Assembly (NCBI RefSeq): GCF_009663395.1
Contig: NZ_QKNW01000001.1
Span: forward strand, 434,001-498,000
DNA from: Halosegnis longus
Lineage (GTDB): Archaea; Halobacteriota; Halobacteria; Halobacteriales; Haloarculaceae
Length of the DNA stretch: 64,000 bases
Direction of reading: 5' to 3'
The notes under the pieces were generated by a model. That model was not told the origin of the DNA, ran no database searches, and saw only the letters and a list, made by a program, of their open reading frames with translations. How positions within the stretch are numbered: the first letter of the stretch is position 1; each line of letters starts with the position of its first letter. Position numbers and translations under genes: made by a program. Below are positions 1 through 8,272 of the stretch, in pieces.

Positions 1-879
1 GAGCTCGCGCCACTCGTTTTCACGCTCCGAGGCGGGCAGCGCCTCCTCGGCGAGGTCGAGCCGCTCCATCACGTACTGGTCGAGCCCCTCGTCCTCCACG
101 ACGAGCGGAACCTGATACACGTCTGGCACGTCGGGGTTCGAGAACACGGCGTCGGTCGGTACGTCACAGAAGAGTGCAATCTTCTCTTTCGTGTGCTGTT
201 CGAGTTCGTCGTCGGCGCGGCCGACGAGGATGTCGGGCTGGAGTCCGATAGAGCGCAGCTCCTTCACCGAGTGTTGGGTTGGCTTCGTCTTCTGCTCGCC
301 GTTCTGTGAGTACGGGACGAGCGTGACGTGGGTGAACAGGATGTCGCCGTCGTCCTCCTCGTGAGCGAACTGCCGGAGCGCCTCCAGATACGGCATTCCT
401 TCGATGTCACCGACGGTGCCGCCGACTTCGATAATACACACGTCAGACCCCTCGGCCGCCTCTCGAATCCGGCGCTTGATGTCGTCGGTGATGTGGGGGA
501 TAATCTGGACCGTCTTGCCCAGATAATCGCCCGCGCGCTCCTTCTCGATGACGTGTTGGTAGGTCTTGCCCGTCGTGATGTTGTGGTCGAAGGTCATGTC
601 GATATCGAGGAACCGCTCGTAGTTCCCCAAATCGAGGTCGACCTCGCCGCCGTCCTTCAGGACGTACACCTCGCCGTGCTGGTAGGGGTTCATCGTGCCC
701 GCGTCGACGTTGAGATACGGGTCGATTTTGACGGCGGTCACGTCGAACCCGGCGTTCGCGAGCAGTCGGCCGGTACTGGCGGCGGTAATCCCCTTCCCCA
801 GTCCGGACATGACACCCCCTGTAACGAAAATGAACTTCCGACCCATGCTCGGGTCGTACTCGGTGAGTTCCGTCGGCAT
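1..879 (-). CDS. pyrG: CTP synthase, N-terminal part (cut by window start)
   Basis: This enzyme makes CTP from UTP, ATP and glutamine in the cytoplasm. Reading the minus strand from the ATG at 879 gives about 293 residues of the synthase domain. The P-loop-like segment [11 protein letters not shown] lies near residue 20, followed by the conserved stretch [19 protein letters not shown]. The C-terminal glutamine amidotransferase domain lies off the left edge of the window, so the gene is partial only because of the cut. It is divergent from the USP gene at 1050, with a shared spacer of about 170 bases. The family assignment is secure. Confidence 0.95.
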   Translation of the reverse strand, partial: MPTELTEYDPSMGRKFIFVTGGVMSGLGKGITAASTGRLLANAGFDVTAVKIDPYLNVDAGTMNPYQHGEVYVLKDGGEVDLDLGNYERFLDIDMTFDHNITTGKTYQHVIEKERAGDYLGKTVQIIPHITDDIKRRIREAAEGSDVCIIEVGGTVGDIEGMPYLEALRQFAHEEDDGDILFTHVTLVPYSQNGEQKTKPTQHSVKELRSIGLQPDILVGRADDELEQHTKEKIALFCDVPTDAVFSNPDVPDVYQVPLVVEDEGLDQYVMERLDLAEEALPASERENEWREL

Positions 880-973
880 ACTGACCGTCGTCGGGGCCAC
901 GTCAAAACCGTTGTGAATCCACCGACCCCCGACTGTCGGACCGCCGCCAGAACTGCCCGCCGCGGTGTGAACG

Positions 974-980
974 CTTATAC
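974..980 (+). promoter_or_regulatory. Candidate TATA box before USP/APC operon
   Basis: The sequence CTTATAC is centred about 27 bases before an ATG at 1004 and about 73 bases before the USP start at 1050. This spacing is typical of a haloarchaeal core promoter. If correct, the transcript would begin near 1004. Confidence 0.45.
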
Positions 981-1003
981 AGTATCGGCCAGTCGCTAGC
1001 AGC

Positions 1004-1057
1004 ATGACCGGATACACGTACCAGCGAACGCCACCGGGGGGACCGTTCCATGGCTAA
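1004..1057 (+). CDS. Possible 17-codon leader ORF overlapping the USP start
   Basis: An ATG at 1004 opens a 17-residue frame ([17 protein letters not shown]). Its TAA ends at 1057, so it runs across the USP start codon at 1050 in another frame. The ATG sits at the leaderless distance from the TATA-like box at 974-980. It could be a translated leader coupled to the USP, or just the 5' end of an untranslated leader. No homologue is recognised, and at this length chance cannot be excluded. Confidence 0.25.
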   Translation: MTGYTYQRTPPGGPFHG

Positions 1058-1469
1058 GGGACAGTTCGGACACGTGCTCGTCCCGGTCGCCTCGGACGCC
1101 GACGCGGAATCCACCGCCGAAGCGCTGGCCGACCACCTCGACGCCGACCGCGTCACCGTCGTCCACGTCGTCGAGAAGGCCGGCGGCGCACCGGACAAGG
1201 CGGGCGTCGAGCAGCGAGAAGAAGCAGCGGCCGAGGCGTTCGAGCGCTTCGAGGAGGCGTACGGCGAGTCCGTCGAGACGGACATCGTCTACGACACAGA
1301 CGTTGCGGACGGACTCCTGACCGCGGCCGCCGAGGTGGGGGCCGACGCGCTCGCCTTCACGCCCCGCGGTGGCGGCTGGTTCGAGCGGCTCCTCTCGGGG
1401 AGCGTGACCCGCCAGCTACTCGACGAGACGGACCGACCCGTCGTCGTACTGCCCGGGGGCGACCAGTGA
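1050..1469 (+). CDS. Universal stress protein (UspA family)
   Basis: This 139-residue single-domain USP is a small soluble nucleotide-binding fold thought to regulate partners or respond to stress. It begins with the beta-strand [14 protein letters not shown] and ends with a [18 protein letters not shown] strand. Its stop overlaps the GTG start of the APC permease-USP fusion by four bases, so translation is probably coupled and the USP probably works with that transporter. The segment [15 protein letters not shown] is almost repeated in the USP of the Trk island at 16711-17154, so the two are close paralogues. The ATG at 1050 has a purine-rich GGGGGGA stretch upstream. Confidence 0.9.
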   Translation: MAKGQFGHVLVPVASDADAESTAEALADHLDADRVTVVHVVEKAGGAPDKAGVEQREEAAAEAFERFEEAYGESVETDIVYDTDVADGLLTAAAEVGADALAFTPRGGGWFERLLSGSVTRQLLDETDRPVVVLPGGDQ

Positions 1470-3697
1470 GCGACGAGGAACTCGCCAAGGACCTCGGTCC
1501 CTTCGCCGCGCTCACCATCGGCGTCGGGACGATGATCGGCGCGGGTATCTTCGTGTTGCCGCGACAGGCGATTACCGACGCCGGCTCCTTCGCCGTCGTC
1601 TCCTTCGTCCTCGGCGGCGTCATCGCACTCTTCACGGCCTTTTCCGCCTCCGAGTTGGGGACGGCGATGCCGAAATCCGGCGGTGCGTACTACTACGTGA
1701 ATCGCGCGCTGGGTCCCTTCTTCGGCTCCATCGCCGGCTGGTCGAACTGGCTCGGACTCGCCTTCGCCTCGGCGTTCTACATGGTCGGCTTCGGCCGCTA
1801 CATCCAGAACATCATCGGCGTCACCGGGAGCTTGGAACTCGGAATCATCTCGATCGCGTGGGTGAAGATTATCGGGCTGTTCGGTGCGGCGCTGTTCACC
1901 TTCGTCAACTACGTCGGCGCGAAGGAGACCGGAAAACTCCAGAACGTCATCGTCGCGATTCTCGTCGTCATCCTCGCGGCCTTTACCATCCTCGGGACGA
2001 CGCAGGCGAACGTGGCGAACCTACCGGCGGCGACCGGCTACGGGCCGATGTTCGCGACCACGGGCCTCATCTTCGTCTCGTATCTCGGTTTCGTCCAGAT
2101 CACGAGCGTCGCCGAGGAAATCAAGGAGCCGGGCAAGAACCTCCCGCGTGCGATCATCGGGAGCGTTGTCATCGTGACCGTCATCTACGCGCTCGTGCTC
2201 ATCGTGATGAGCGCGGCCGTCGAGCCGGGGTTCATCGCGGCGCTGTCCGAACAGCAGATTGCCGTCGTCGAGGTCGGACGGCTCATCTTCTGGCCGCTCG
2301 GCACCGCGCTGCTCATCGGCGGCCTGCTGGCGACGGCCTCGTCCGCGAACGCGTCCATCCTCGCGTCCTCGCGCATCAACTTCGCGATGGGCCGCGACCG
2401 CATCGTCACGCCCGACCTCAACGAGATTCACGATCGCTACGGCACTCCGTACAAATCCATCGCAATCACCGGCGGGCTGATTCTCGTCTTCATCCTGCTG
2501 GCGAACGTGGAGACGCTCTCCACGCTCAGCAGCGTGCTCCACCTCGTCATCTACGCCCTCCTGAACGTCGCGCTCATCGTGATGCGGGAAGCCGACGTGC
2601 CGGAGTATCAACCCAGCTACACGGTGCCGCTGTACCCGTTTACACCAATCGTCGGCGCAATCGTCTCGCTGGCGCTGATTTACTTCATCGACCCGCGGGT
2701 CATCGCCATCGGCGCTGCCTTCGTCGTCTTCGCCGGGCTGTGGTATCTGTTCTACGCCCGGTCGCGCACCACCAGAAGCGGCGTGCTCGGTGACTGGATT
2801 CGCTCGCGCTCCGATGAGCTTCCCGACGCGGCCGTCTCGGCCGCTGCGTCGGTCGAACCCGACGCCAACGATTACCGCGTGATGGTGCCGCTCGCGAATC
2901 CGAACACCGAACGCGACCTCATCAAGCTCGGGGCGGCCCTGGCGAAACACCACGGCGGCACGCTCGACGCCGTCCACATCGTCACCGTCCCCGACCAGAC
3001 GGACCTCCAGTACGCCAGCGAACACCTCGAGGACTTCGATGACGACCCCGGCGCGTTGTTGGAGCGTGCCCGCGTCGACGCCGACGAACTCGGCGTCCCC
3101 ATCGAGACACACACCGTCATCTCCCACCGCGGCTTCGAGGAAGTGTTCGACGCCGCGACGACCCACGAGGCCGACACCGTCGTCATGGGCTGGGGCGGTG
3201 ACAGCCACGGCTCGCCGGGCCGTATCGAGTCGGCGTACGACGAAGTGATGCAGAAGCTGCCGTGTGACTTCATCGTCATGAAGGACCGCGGCTTCGACCC
3301 GTCGCGCGTGCTCGTCCCGACGGCCGGCGGTCCCGACTCCGAGCTGTCGGCGGCCGTCGCCCGCATCCTTCGGGACGCCTACGACTCCGAGGTGACGCTG
3401 TTGCACGTCGCCGACGACGAGGAGGCCGGTCGGACGTTCCTCGAAGGGTGGGCCGAGGAGAACGGTCTGTCCGACGCCACGCTCAGAATTGAGACCGGCG
3501 ACGTGGAGACGGCAATCGAGCGGGCCGCACAGGACGCCACCCTGTTGTCCATCGGTGCGACCGAACAGGGGCTGCTCTCGCGGCTCGTCTCCGACTCGCT
3601 CACGCTGGATGTCATCGACGACCTCGACTGCACCGTGCTCCTGACGGAGACGGCACACGACCGCTCGCTGCGCGACCGGCTGTTCGGCTCGCGGTAG
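1466..3697 (+). CDS. APC-family amino acid permease fused to two USP domains
   Basis: The 743-residue protein starts with GTG. Residues about 10-440 are an APC-type transporter with around 12 hydrophobic segments, and the family hallmark GVGTMIGAGIFVLP lies near residue 20. Residues about 470-605 and 615-735 are two tandem cytoplasmic USP-like domains. The substrate is probably an amino acid or other cation, but it cannot be read from sequence. It overlaps the upstream stand-alone USP gene by four bases. Fusion of transporters to USP domains is common in haloarchaea and suggests nucleotide-dependent control of transport. Confidence 0.92.
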   Translation: MSDEELAKDLGPFAALTIGVGTMIGAGIFVLPRQAITDAGSFAVVSFVLGGVIALFTAFSASELGTAMPKSGGAYYYVNRALGPFFGSIAGWSNWLGLAFASAFYMVGFGRYIQNIIGVTGSLELGIISIAWVKIIGLFGAALFTFVNYVGAKETGKLQNVIVAILVVILAAFTILGTTQANVANLPAATGYGPMFATTGLIFVSYLGFVQITSVAEEIKEPGKNLPRAIIGSVVIVTVIYALVLIVMSAAVEPGFIAALSEQQIAVVEVGRLIFWPLGTALLIGGLLATASSANASILASSRINFAMGRDRIVTPDLNEIHDRYGTPYKSIAITGGLILVFILLANVETLSTLSSVLHLVIYALLNVALIVMREADVPEYQPSYTVPLYPFTPIVGAIVSLALIYFIDPRVIAIGAAFVVFAGLWYLFYARSRTTRSGVLGDWIRSRSDELPDAAVSAAASVEPDANDYRVMVPLANPNTERDLIKLGAALAKHHGGTLDAVHIVTVPDQTDLQYASEHLEDFDDDPGALLERARVDADELGVPIETHTVISHRGFEEVFDAATTHEADTVVMGWGGDSHGSPGRIESAYDEVMQKLPCDFIVMKDRGFDPSRVLVPTAGGPDSELSAAVARILRDAYDSEVTLLHVADDEEAGRTFLEGWAEENGLSDATLRIETGDVETAIERAAQDATLLSIGATEQGLLSRLVSDSLTLDVIDDLDCTVLLTETAHDRSLRDRLFGSR

Positions 3698-3756
3698 GTC
3701 GCGTATTTCGGTTTTCCGAGGTGAAGATTCACTGTCCGTGCCTACCAACGGGGCGT

Positions 3757-4380
3757 ATGGGTACGGTTCCACGGACGACGGCACGCGACGGACGGTCGCC
3801 GACCGTCGAGACGCTCGCCGCCCTCGCGGTCGTCTTTCTCGTCCAGTTTCCGCTCTCCGTCGTCGGCTTCGCGCCGCTGTTCGCGCTCACGCCGGCGTTC
3901 CCGGTGACGCCGTGGACCCTCGTCACGAGTACCTACAGCCACGCCGGACCGGGACATCTCCTCTCGAACGCGCTCGTCTTGATTTTCGTCGGGCTGGCCG
4001 TCGAGCGCACGACGACCCGCCTCCGGTATCACGCGTTCTTCGTCGCGACGGGCGCGGTGTCCGGACTCGCACAGATACTGCTGGCTCCCGTGACGGGGTC
4101 GGTGGGCGTGCTCGGCGCGTCGGGTGCAATCTTCGGGCTGTTGGGCTATCTCATCGCCGGAAACCCCCTCTCGATGCGGCTGCTCGACGGTATCGACGCG
4201 AGCGCACCGAACTGGGTCGTCCCGCTCGGACTGTCGGCGGTCGGTCTCGTGCTCGCCGTCGTGATGAGCGGGCCGAACTCCGCGTTCGTCGCACACCTCG
4301 CTGGACTGGTCGTCGGTCTCGGGGCCGGACGCGCGCGACTGCTCCACGTCGGTCGTCGCGAGTCGACCCACAAGGTATAG
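3757..4380 (+). CDS. Rhomboid-family intramembrane serine protease
   Basis: This is a 208-residue polytopic membrane protein. The catalytic serine is in the motif LGASGAIFG (Ser122) and the partner histidine is in FVAHLAGLVVG (His180). The oxyanion-side motif HLLSNAL is at residues 67-73. The family cleaves substrates inside the membrane; no substrate can be named here. The ATG at 3757 is preferred over one 36 bases upstream because the upstream residues look untranslated. It runs in the same direction as the APC fusion and the small gene that follows. Confidence 0.88.
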   Translation: MGTVPRTTARDGRSPTVETLAALAVVFLVQFPLSVVGFAPLFALTPAFPVTPWTLVTSTYSHAGPGHLLSNALVLIFVGLAVERTTTRLRYHAFFVATGAVSGLAQILLAPVTGSVGVLGASGAIFGLLGYLIAGNPLSMRLLDGIDASAPNWVVPLGLSAVGLVLAVVMSGPNSAFVAHLAGLVVGLGAGRARLLHVGRRESTHKV

Positions 4381-4403
4381 ACGACGGAGCGCGACACCCG
4401 AGT

Positions 4404-4667
4404 ATGCCAACCGTCGACGACCTCCGGAACGACGTTCGAGTTGCGGTCGACCGCTACGAGCGCCGCGAGTCCACCGCGTTCACCAAGGAGGCGCTGGCGG
4501 CCGTCGCCGGCGCTGTCGGCGCACCGGTCGAGAAGCCGCTCCCGCCGAAAGGTGAGATGCGCGCGACCATCGCCGCCGAGGTGGAAGGACTCGACGCCGA
4601 CCGCGACAGCGAGCGTCCCTTCCGGAAAGCGGAGTTAGAGACGCTCGTCGCGACCGTCGCGGCGTAA
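4404..4667 (+). CDS. Small acidic hypothetical protein
   Basis: This 87-residue soluble protein starts 24 bases after the rhomboid gene. It is charged, with alternating helical segments: DDLRNDVRVAVDRYERR near the N-terminus and FRKAELETLVATVAA at the end. It has no membrane segment or cysteine motif. The amino acid composition is typical of a haloarchaeal coding sequence, which is why it is accepted. I do not recognise the family. It could be co-transcribed with the rhomboid gene. Confidence 0.7.
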   Translation: MPTVDDLRNDVRVAVDRYERRESTAFTKEALAAVAGAVGAPVEKPLPPKGEMRATIAAEVEGLDADRDSERPFRKAELETLVATVAA

Positions 4668-4674
4668 TCAGGAG

Positions 4675-5271
4675 TCAGGCGGCGAGCGTCTCGCGCAGGA
4701 AGCCACCACACCGCCGTGCGACCTTCTGTGACTGCCCGACGAAGTGGTGGTCTGCGCCCAGCGACTCGACGGTGAAGCCGACCGCGCGGGCGCGCTCGAC
4801 GACGGGTTTCCACTCGGCGGTCGTGTCCCGCTCGCCGTAGAGCACGTAGCCCGGACAGTCGATACTTTCGACGGCGGTGACGGCATCGAGTTCGTCGGAG
4901 AGGCGAGACGCGGGCGCGAGCGCCGCGACTCCGCGCACGTCCTCGCGGGCGGCCGCGAGCAGCGCGATACACCCCCCGAAGGAGTAGCCGAACAGCGCGA
5001 CGCGCTCGAATCGGTCGCGCGCCCACGCGATAGCGTTGCGGGCGTCCGTCAGTTCACCCTCGCCCTCGGCCCACGCGCCGTAGTCGAACCGGAGGGTCGC
5101 GGCGTCGGGCGCGAGCTCGTCGCTCACGGCTTCGAGTCGCGTGTCGGTTCGTGTTCCACCCATCTGCGGGTGGGGCGGACAGGCGACGACGCAGGCGTCG
5201 GCGTCGGGCGTATCGAGGGTGGCGCGCACGTCACGCGCCCCGGAAACGAGTACCGTCTCGCTGTCGGTCAT
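4675..5271 (-). CDS. Alpha/beta hydrolase
   Basis: The 198-residue protein has the alpha/beta hydrolase signature. The nucleophile elbow GYSFGG puts the serine at residue 97, an acidic residue lies in YGERDT (Asp149), and a histidine lies in GADHHFVG (175 or 176). The short CPPHPQMGG segment near residue 31 resembles the small dienelactone-hydrolase-like or CocE/NonD-type lipase group. The substrate is unknown. It precedes the MoaB-like gene on the same strand only in the sense of sharing orientation; the gap between them is 20 bases. Confidence 0.85.
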   Translation of the reverse strand: MTDSETVLVSGARDVRATLDTPDADACVVACPPHPQMGGTRTDTRLEAVSDELAPDAATLRFDYGAWAEGEGELTDARNAIAWARDRFERVALFGYSFGGCIALLAAAREDVRGVAALAPASRLSDELDAVTAVESIDCPGYVLYGERDTTAEWKPVVERARAVGFTVESLGADHHFVGQSQKVARRCGGFLRETLAA

Positions 5272-5291
5272 ACGCTCGGTTCGGCGGGGGA

Positions 5292-5927
5292 TTACTTCGC
5301 GTCTTCGTCCCCGGACTCGGTGTCTTCGGTCGCGTCCCCTTCTTCGACCGGGTCGTCCTCGTGTCGCGCCAACCCTGCGAGGTGAGGTGCCTCGGGGAGC
5401 ACGACCTCCCTGACGCCGAGTCGCGCGGCGGTGTTCGAGCCGGGGAGACAGAAGACGGGGACGCCCTCGACGATACCGGCGGTCGCGCGGGTGCCGACGA
5501 CGCGCGTGCCGACCTCCTCGTACGAGAGCCGGCGGAACAGCTCGCCGAAGCCGGGGAGTCGCTTGGCGAACAGCCGTTCGACCGCCTCGACGGTCACGTC
5601 GTCGGGGGAGACGCCGGTTCCGCCGGTCGTGATGACGGTATCCGTGTCGTCGCGCTTCGATAGCTGGCCGACGATGGCCTGTATCCGGTCGTGGTCGTCG
5701 GGGACGAGTTCGCGGTGGACGACCTCGTGGCCGGCGTCGGTACAGGCGCTCGCGACGGTGTCGCCGGAGGGGTCCTCGTCCAGCGACCGCGTCGAGGAGA
5801 TAGTGACGACGCTCACGCCGAGCGTCTCGATATCGTCGTGGTGGTGGTCGTGGTCACCGTGCTCGTGACCCTCATGATGCTCGTGCTCGTGGTGGTCTCC
5901 GCCCTCGTCTGCGTTCCCCTCGGTCAT
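5292..5927 (-). CDS. MoaB/Mog-like molybdopterin biosynthesis protein with histidine-rich N-terminus
   Basis: Residues about 33-190 form the MoaB/Mog fold, which adenylylates molybdopterin before metal insertion. The motif TTGGTGVSPDDVTVEA (near residue 100) and the later VPVFCLPGSNTAARLGV are typical. The first 32 residues are unusual: they contain eleven histidines alternating with Asp and Glu, which would bind divalent metal. An acidic tail of about 20 residues follows the domain. It reads into the alpha/beta hydrolase with a 20-base gap, so the pair may be co-transcribed. The MoaB assignment is strong; the role of the His tract is inference. Confidence 0.9.
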   Translation of the reverse strand: MTEGNADEGGDHHEHEHHEGHEHGDHDHHHDDIETLGVSVVTISSTRSLDEDPSGDTVASACTDAGHEVVHRELVPDDHDRIQAIVGQLSKRDDTDTVITTGGTGVSPDDVTVEAVERLFAKRLPGFGELFRRLSYEEVGTRVVGTRATAGIVEGVPVFCLPGSNTAARLGVREVVLPEAPHLAGLARHEDDPVEEGDATEDTESGDEDAK

Positions 5928-5951
5928 ACCGGCCGTGGGACGGCCGCGTAG

Positions 5952-6428
5952 TTAGGCCTCGTGTTCGCGCCCACGGACGAGCGGGACGCCGACGCCGGCG
6001 AGAAGTGTGCCGGCGACGATGGGCGCGATGACCTGCTCGCGGTCCCACGGGTCACACGGCTCCCGCTCGGTGCCGGTGAGGACGAGATACGAGTCGTCGC
6101 CGCGCGTGACGACCGCGGTCGGGAGTTCGCCGCCGGTGAGCGCACTCCCGCCGGCTTCACGAACGGCGGTGAACAGCGTCCGGTTCTCCTCGCTGAGGTT
6201 CGCGAACGCGACCCGGTCGTAGCCGTCGAGCGAGTCGTCGATGCGGTCGGTGTCGGTGATCTGGATGTAGGCGGCGTTGGCACACTGACGGGCGTCGAGC
6301 TGGGCGGCCGCGCCGCTGCCGGCGAGCACCAGCCCGCAGACGAACACGGCGAGCCCGAGATACGTCCAGCGTGTCGTCCGGCGCGTCACAGGAGACGGTT
6401 CGCCCGTGCGAGCATGGGCCTTTTGCAT
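5952..6428 (-). CDS. Hypothetical membrane protein, two TM segments
   Basis: The 158-residue protein has a hydrophobic segment at about 24-43 (YLGLAVFVCGLVLAGSG) and another at about 132-150 near the C-terminus. The roughly 85-residue region between them contains three cysteines and is probably outside the membrane. The family is not recognised. It is divergent from the alcohol dehydrogenase gene at 6479, with about 50 bases between the two starts. The reading frame has typical codon bias; the start at 6428 is the only ATG close to the first TM segment. Confidence 0.7.
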   Translation of the reverse strand: MQKAHARTGEPSPVTRRTTRWTYLGLAVFVCGLVLAGSGAAAQLDARQCANAAYIQITDTDRIDDSLDGYDRVAFANLSEENRTLFTAVREAGGSALTGGELPTAVVTRGDDSYLVLTGTEREPCDPWDREQVIAPIVAGTLLAGVGVPLVRGREHEA

Positions 6429-6478
6429 CCGACCGTGACCTTCGGCACGCCTTTGTGTATCGGGGCTAACACCCGGCT

Positions 6479-7516
6479 ATGAACGGTATCTTCTACGAGG
6501 AGCACGGTGACACCGACGTTCTCCAGTACGGTGAGCTACCCGACCCCGAGGTCAGTCGAGACGAAGTGCTCGTGGACGTGAAGGCGGGCGCGCTCAACCA
6601 CCTCGACATCTGGACGCGCAAGGGGATGCCCTCACCGGGCGAGTTCCCGCACATCCCGGGGTCGGACGCGGCCGGCGTCGTCACCGAGGTCGGCGAGGAC
6701 GTGACCCGCTTCGAGACAGGCGACCACGTCGCCGTCGCCGCCGGCTCGTACTGCGGCGAGTGTGAACACTGCCGCGCCGGCGAACACTCCCAGTGCGTCG
6801 AGTACACCATCATCGGCGAACACTCCACCGGCGTCCACTCCGAGCAGACGACGCTCCCCGAGGAGAATCTCGTCCACGTCCCCGACCACGTCGACTTCGA
6901 GACGGCCGCGGCCGCGCCGCTCGTCTTCCAGACCGCGTGGCGGATGCTCCACTCCCGCGCGGAGATCGAGGCCGGCGAATCGGTGCTCGTGCTCGGTGCC
7001 TCCGGCGGTGTCGGGCATGCCGCGGTCCAGATTGCCGACCACGCCGGCTGTGAGGTGTTCGCCACCGGGTCGACGGAGGCGAAACTCGACGCGGCACGCG
7101 AGCTGGGTGCCGACCACGCCGTCAACTACGAGGAGGAGGCCTTCGACGAGTTCATCGACGAGCAGACGGACGGTCGGGGCGTCGACGTGGTGGTCGACCA
7201 CATCGGAGCCGCGACGTGGGACGCCTCGATGAACTCGCTCGCGAAGGCGGGTCGCATCGTCACCTGCGGCGCGACCGGCGGTCCGACGGTGGAGGTGAAC
7301 GTCGCCGACCTGTTCTGGCAGCAGTACGACATCCTCGGCTCGACGATGGGGGCCAACGCCGACATCGACGCCGTCCTCGAGTTGGTCTGGGACGGCACCT
7401 TCGAGCCACAGATTCGCGACGTGCTCCCGATGAGCGAGGCCGCCCGCGCCCACGAGATGCTCGAAGAGCGCGACGGGTTCGGGAAGGTCGTCGTCGTCCC
7501 CGACAGCGAGCTATGA
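6479..7516 (+). CDS. Zinc-type MDR alcohol dehydrogenase / quinone-oxidoreductase-like protein
   Basis: The 345-residue medium-chain dehydrogenase has an N-terminal GroES-like part and a Rossmann domain with VLVLGASGGVGHAAVQ. The structural zinc site is complete: Cys92, 95, 98 and 106 in YCGECEHCRAGEHSQC. At the usual first catalytic-zinc ligand the sequence is ALNHLDIW, with Asn40 rather than cysteine. This favours an NADPH quinone/enone reductase-like chemistry over classic zinc alcohol oxidation. It overlaps the next small membrane gene by four bases. Confidence 0.9.
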   Translation: MNGIFYEEHGDTDVLQYGELPDPEVSRDEVLVDVKAGALNHLDIWTRKGMPSPGEFPHIPGSDAAGVVTEVGEDVTRFETGDHVAVAAGSYCGECEHCRAGEHSQCVEYTIIGEHSTGVHSEQTTLPEENLVHVPDHVDFETAAAAPLVFQTAWRMLHSRAEIEAGESVLVLGASGGVGHAAVQIADHAGCEVFATGSTEAKLDAARELGADHAVNYEEEAFDEFIDEQTDGRGVDVVVDHIGAATWDASMNSLAKAGRIVTCGATGGPTVEVNVADLFWQQYDILGSTMGANADIDAVLELVWDGTFEPQIRDVLPMSEAARAHEMLEERDGFGKVVVVPDSEL

Positions 7517-7794
7517 GCGACGACGAGGACGGATACGTCCACACGCCGGGCGAGGACAGCCACGGCGTGAAGCCAACCGACCGCGACCGCGAGTTCGGCC
7601 TCCGCGGCTGGATTCTCGTCGGCTGGCTGTTCGTCTCGCTCATCGTCGTCCCCGGGATGTTGCTGTACATCCCCGAGGCGGGCAACTTCACGAAGTCGCT
7701 CGGGCTGGGCTACCGGGACGCCTTCCTCGTGCTCCCGCTGATTCCGGCGCTCGGACTCGGCGTGCTCGGCGTCTGGGCGACGACCCGACCCTAA
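7513..7794 (+). CDS. Small membrane protein, two TM segments
   Basis: The 93-residue protein has an acidic N-terminus, then two hydrophobic stretches at about 33-52 and 69-90. It starts at the ATGA overlap with the stop of the oxidoreductase gene, so the two are probably translated together. The family is not recognised. It converges with the MaoC gene on the other strand, sharing the last four bases. Confidence 0.75.
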   Translation: MSDDEDGYVHTPGEDSHGVKPTDRDREFGLRGWILVGWLFVSLIVVPGMLLYIPEAGNFTKSLGLGYRDAFLVLPLIPALGLGVLGVWATTRP

Positions 7795-8228
7795 CGCCCC
7801 ATCAGAATCGACACCGTCCACGAGCAGACGACGGTGTCGTCGCCGCGCCGTATCTCGATGTCGCGCGTCACAATCCCTCGTGAGTCGTCCGACTCGGAGA
7901 CGCGCATCTCGGTCACCTCGTGGCTGGCGTACAGTTCATCGCCCGGATAGACGGGCGCGTGCCACCGGAGGTTCTCGATGCCGAGTCCCGCGAGGTTGGT
8001 GGAGTCGTTGAGGAAGTGCTCCACGAACAGCCGGGTCGCGGTGCCGATGGTGTAGAGTCCGCTGGCGAACACGTCGTCGTACCCCTTCGCGCGGGCGGCC
8101 TCGGGGTCGAGGTGCATCGGCTGCGGGTCGAACTGCTCGGCGAAGGCGACCATCGGCTCCCGCTCCATCTCGGCGGGACCGTACGTCGCAGACCAGCCGA
8201 CGTGAAGGTCATCGTAGGTCGTTGGCAT
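7791..8228 (-). CDS. MaoC-like (R)-specific dehydratase/hydratase
   Basis: This 145-residue single hot-dog domain probably hydrates or dehydrates an acyl-CoA in the cytoplasm. The family motif, acidic residue plus histidine, appears as FDPQPMHLDPEAA near residue 34, followed by GLYTIGTATRL. The ATG at 8228 is chosen because the domain starts there; the same frame stays open far upstream only as a shadow of the aldehyde dehydrogenase gene. The neighbouring aldehyde dehydrogenase gene, 44 bases upstream on the same strand, suggests a shared carboxylic acid or CoA pathway. Confidence 0.9.
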   Translation of the reverse strand: MPTTYDDLHVGWSATYGPAEMEREPMVAFAEQFDPQPMHLDPEAARAKGYDDVFASGLYTIGTATRLFVEHFLNDSTNLAGLGIENLRWHAPVYPGDELYASHEVTEMRVSESDDSRGIVTRDIEIRRGDDTVVCSWTVSILMGR

Positions 8229-8272
8229 ACTCGCGGCACACCCGTCCGGGACAAAAATCTCCCGGCGGGGAC

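Noticed and set aside
2021-3784. Long minus-strand ORF opposite the APC-USP fusion
   Set aside because: It is rich in Arg, Gly and Asp with no domain, and it lies wholly under a strongly supported gene; typical third-position G+C shadow.
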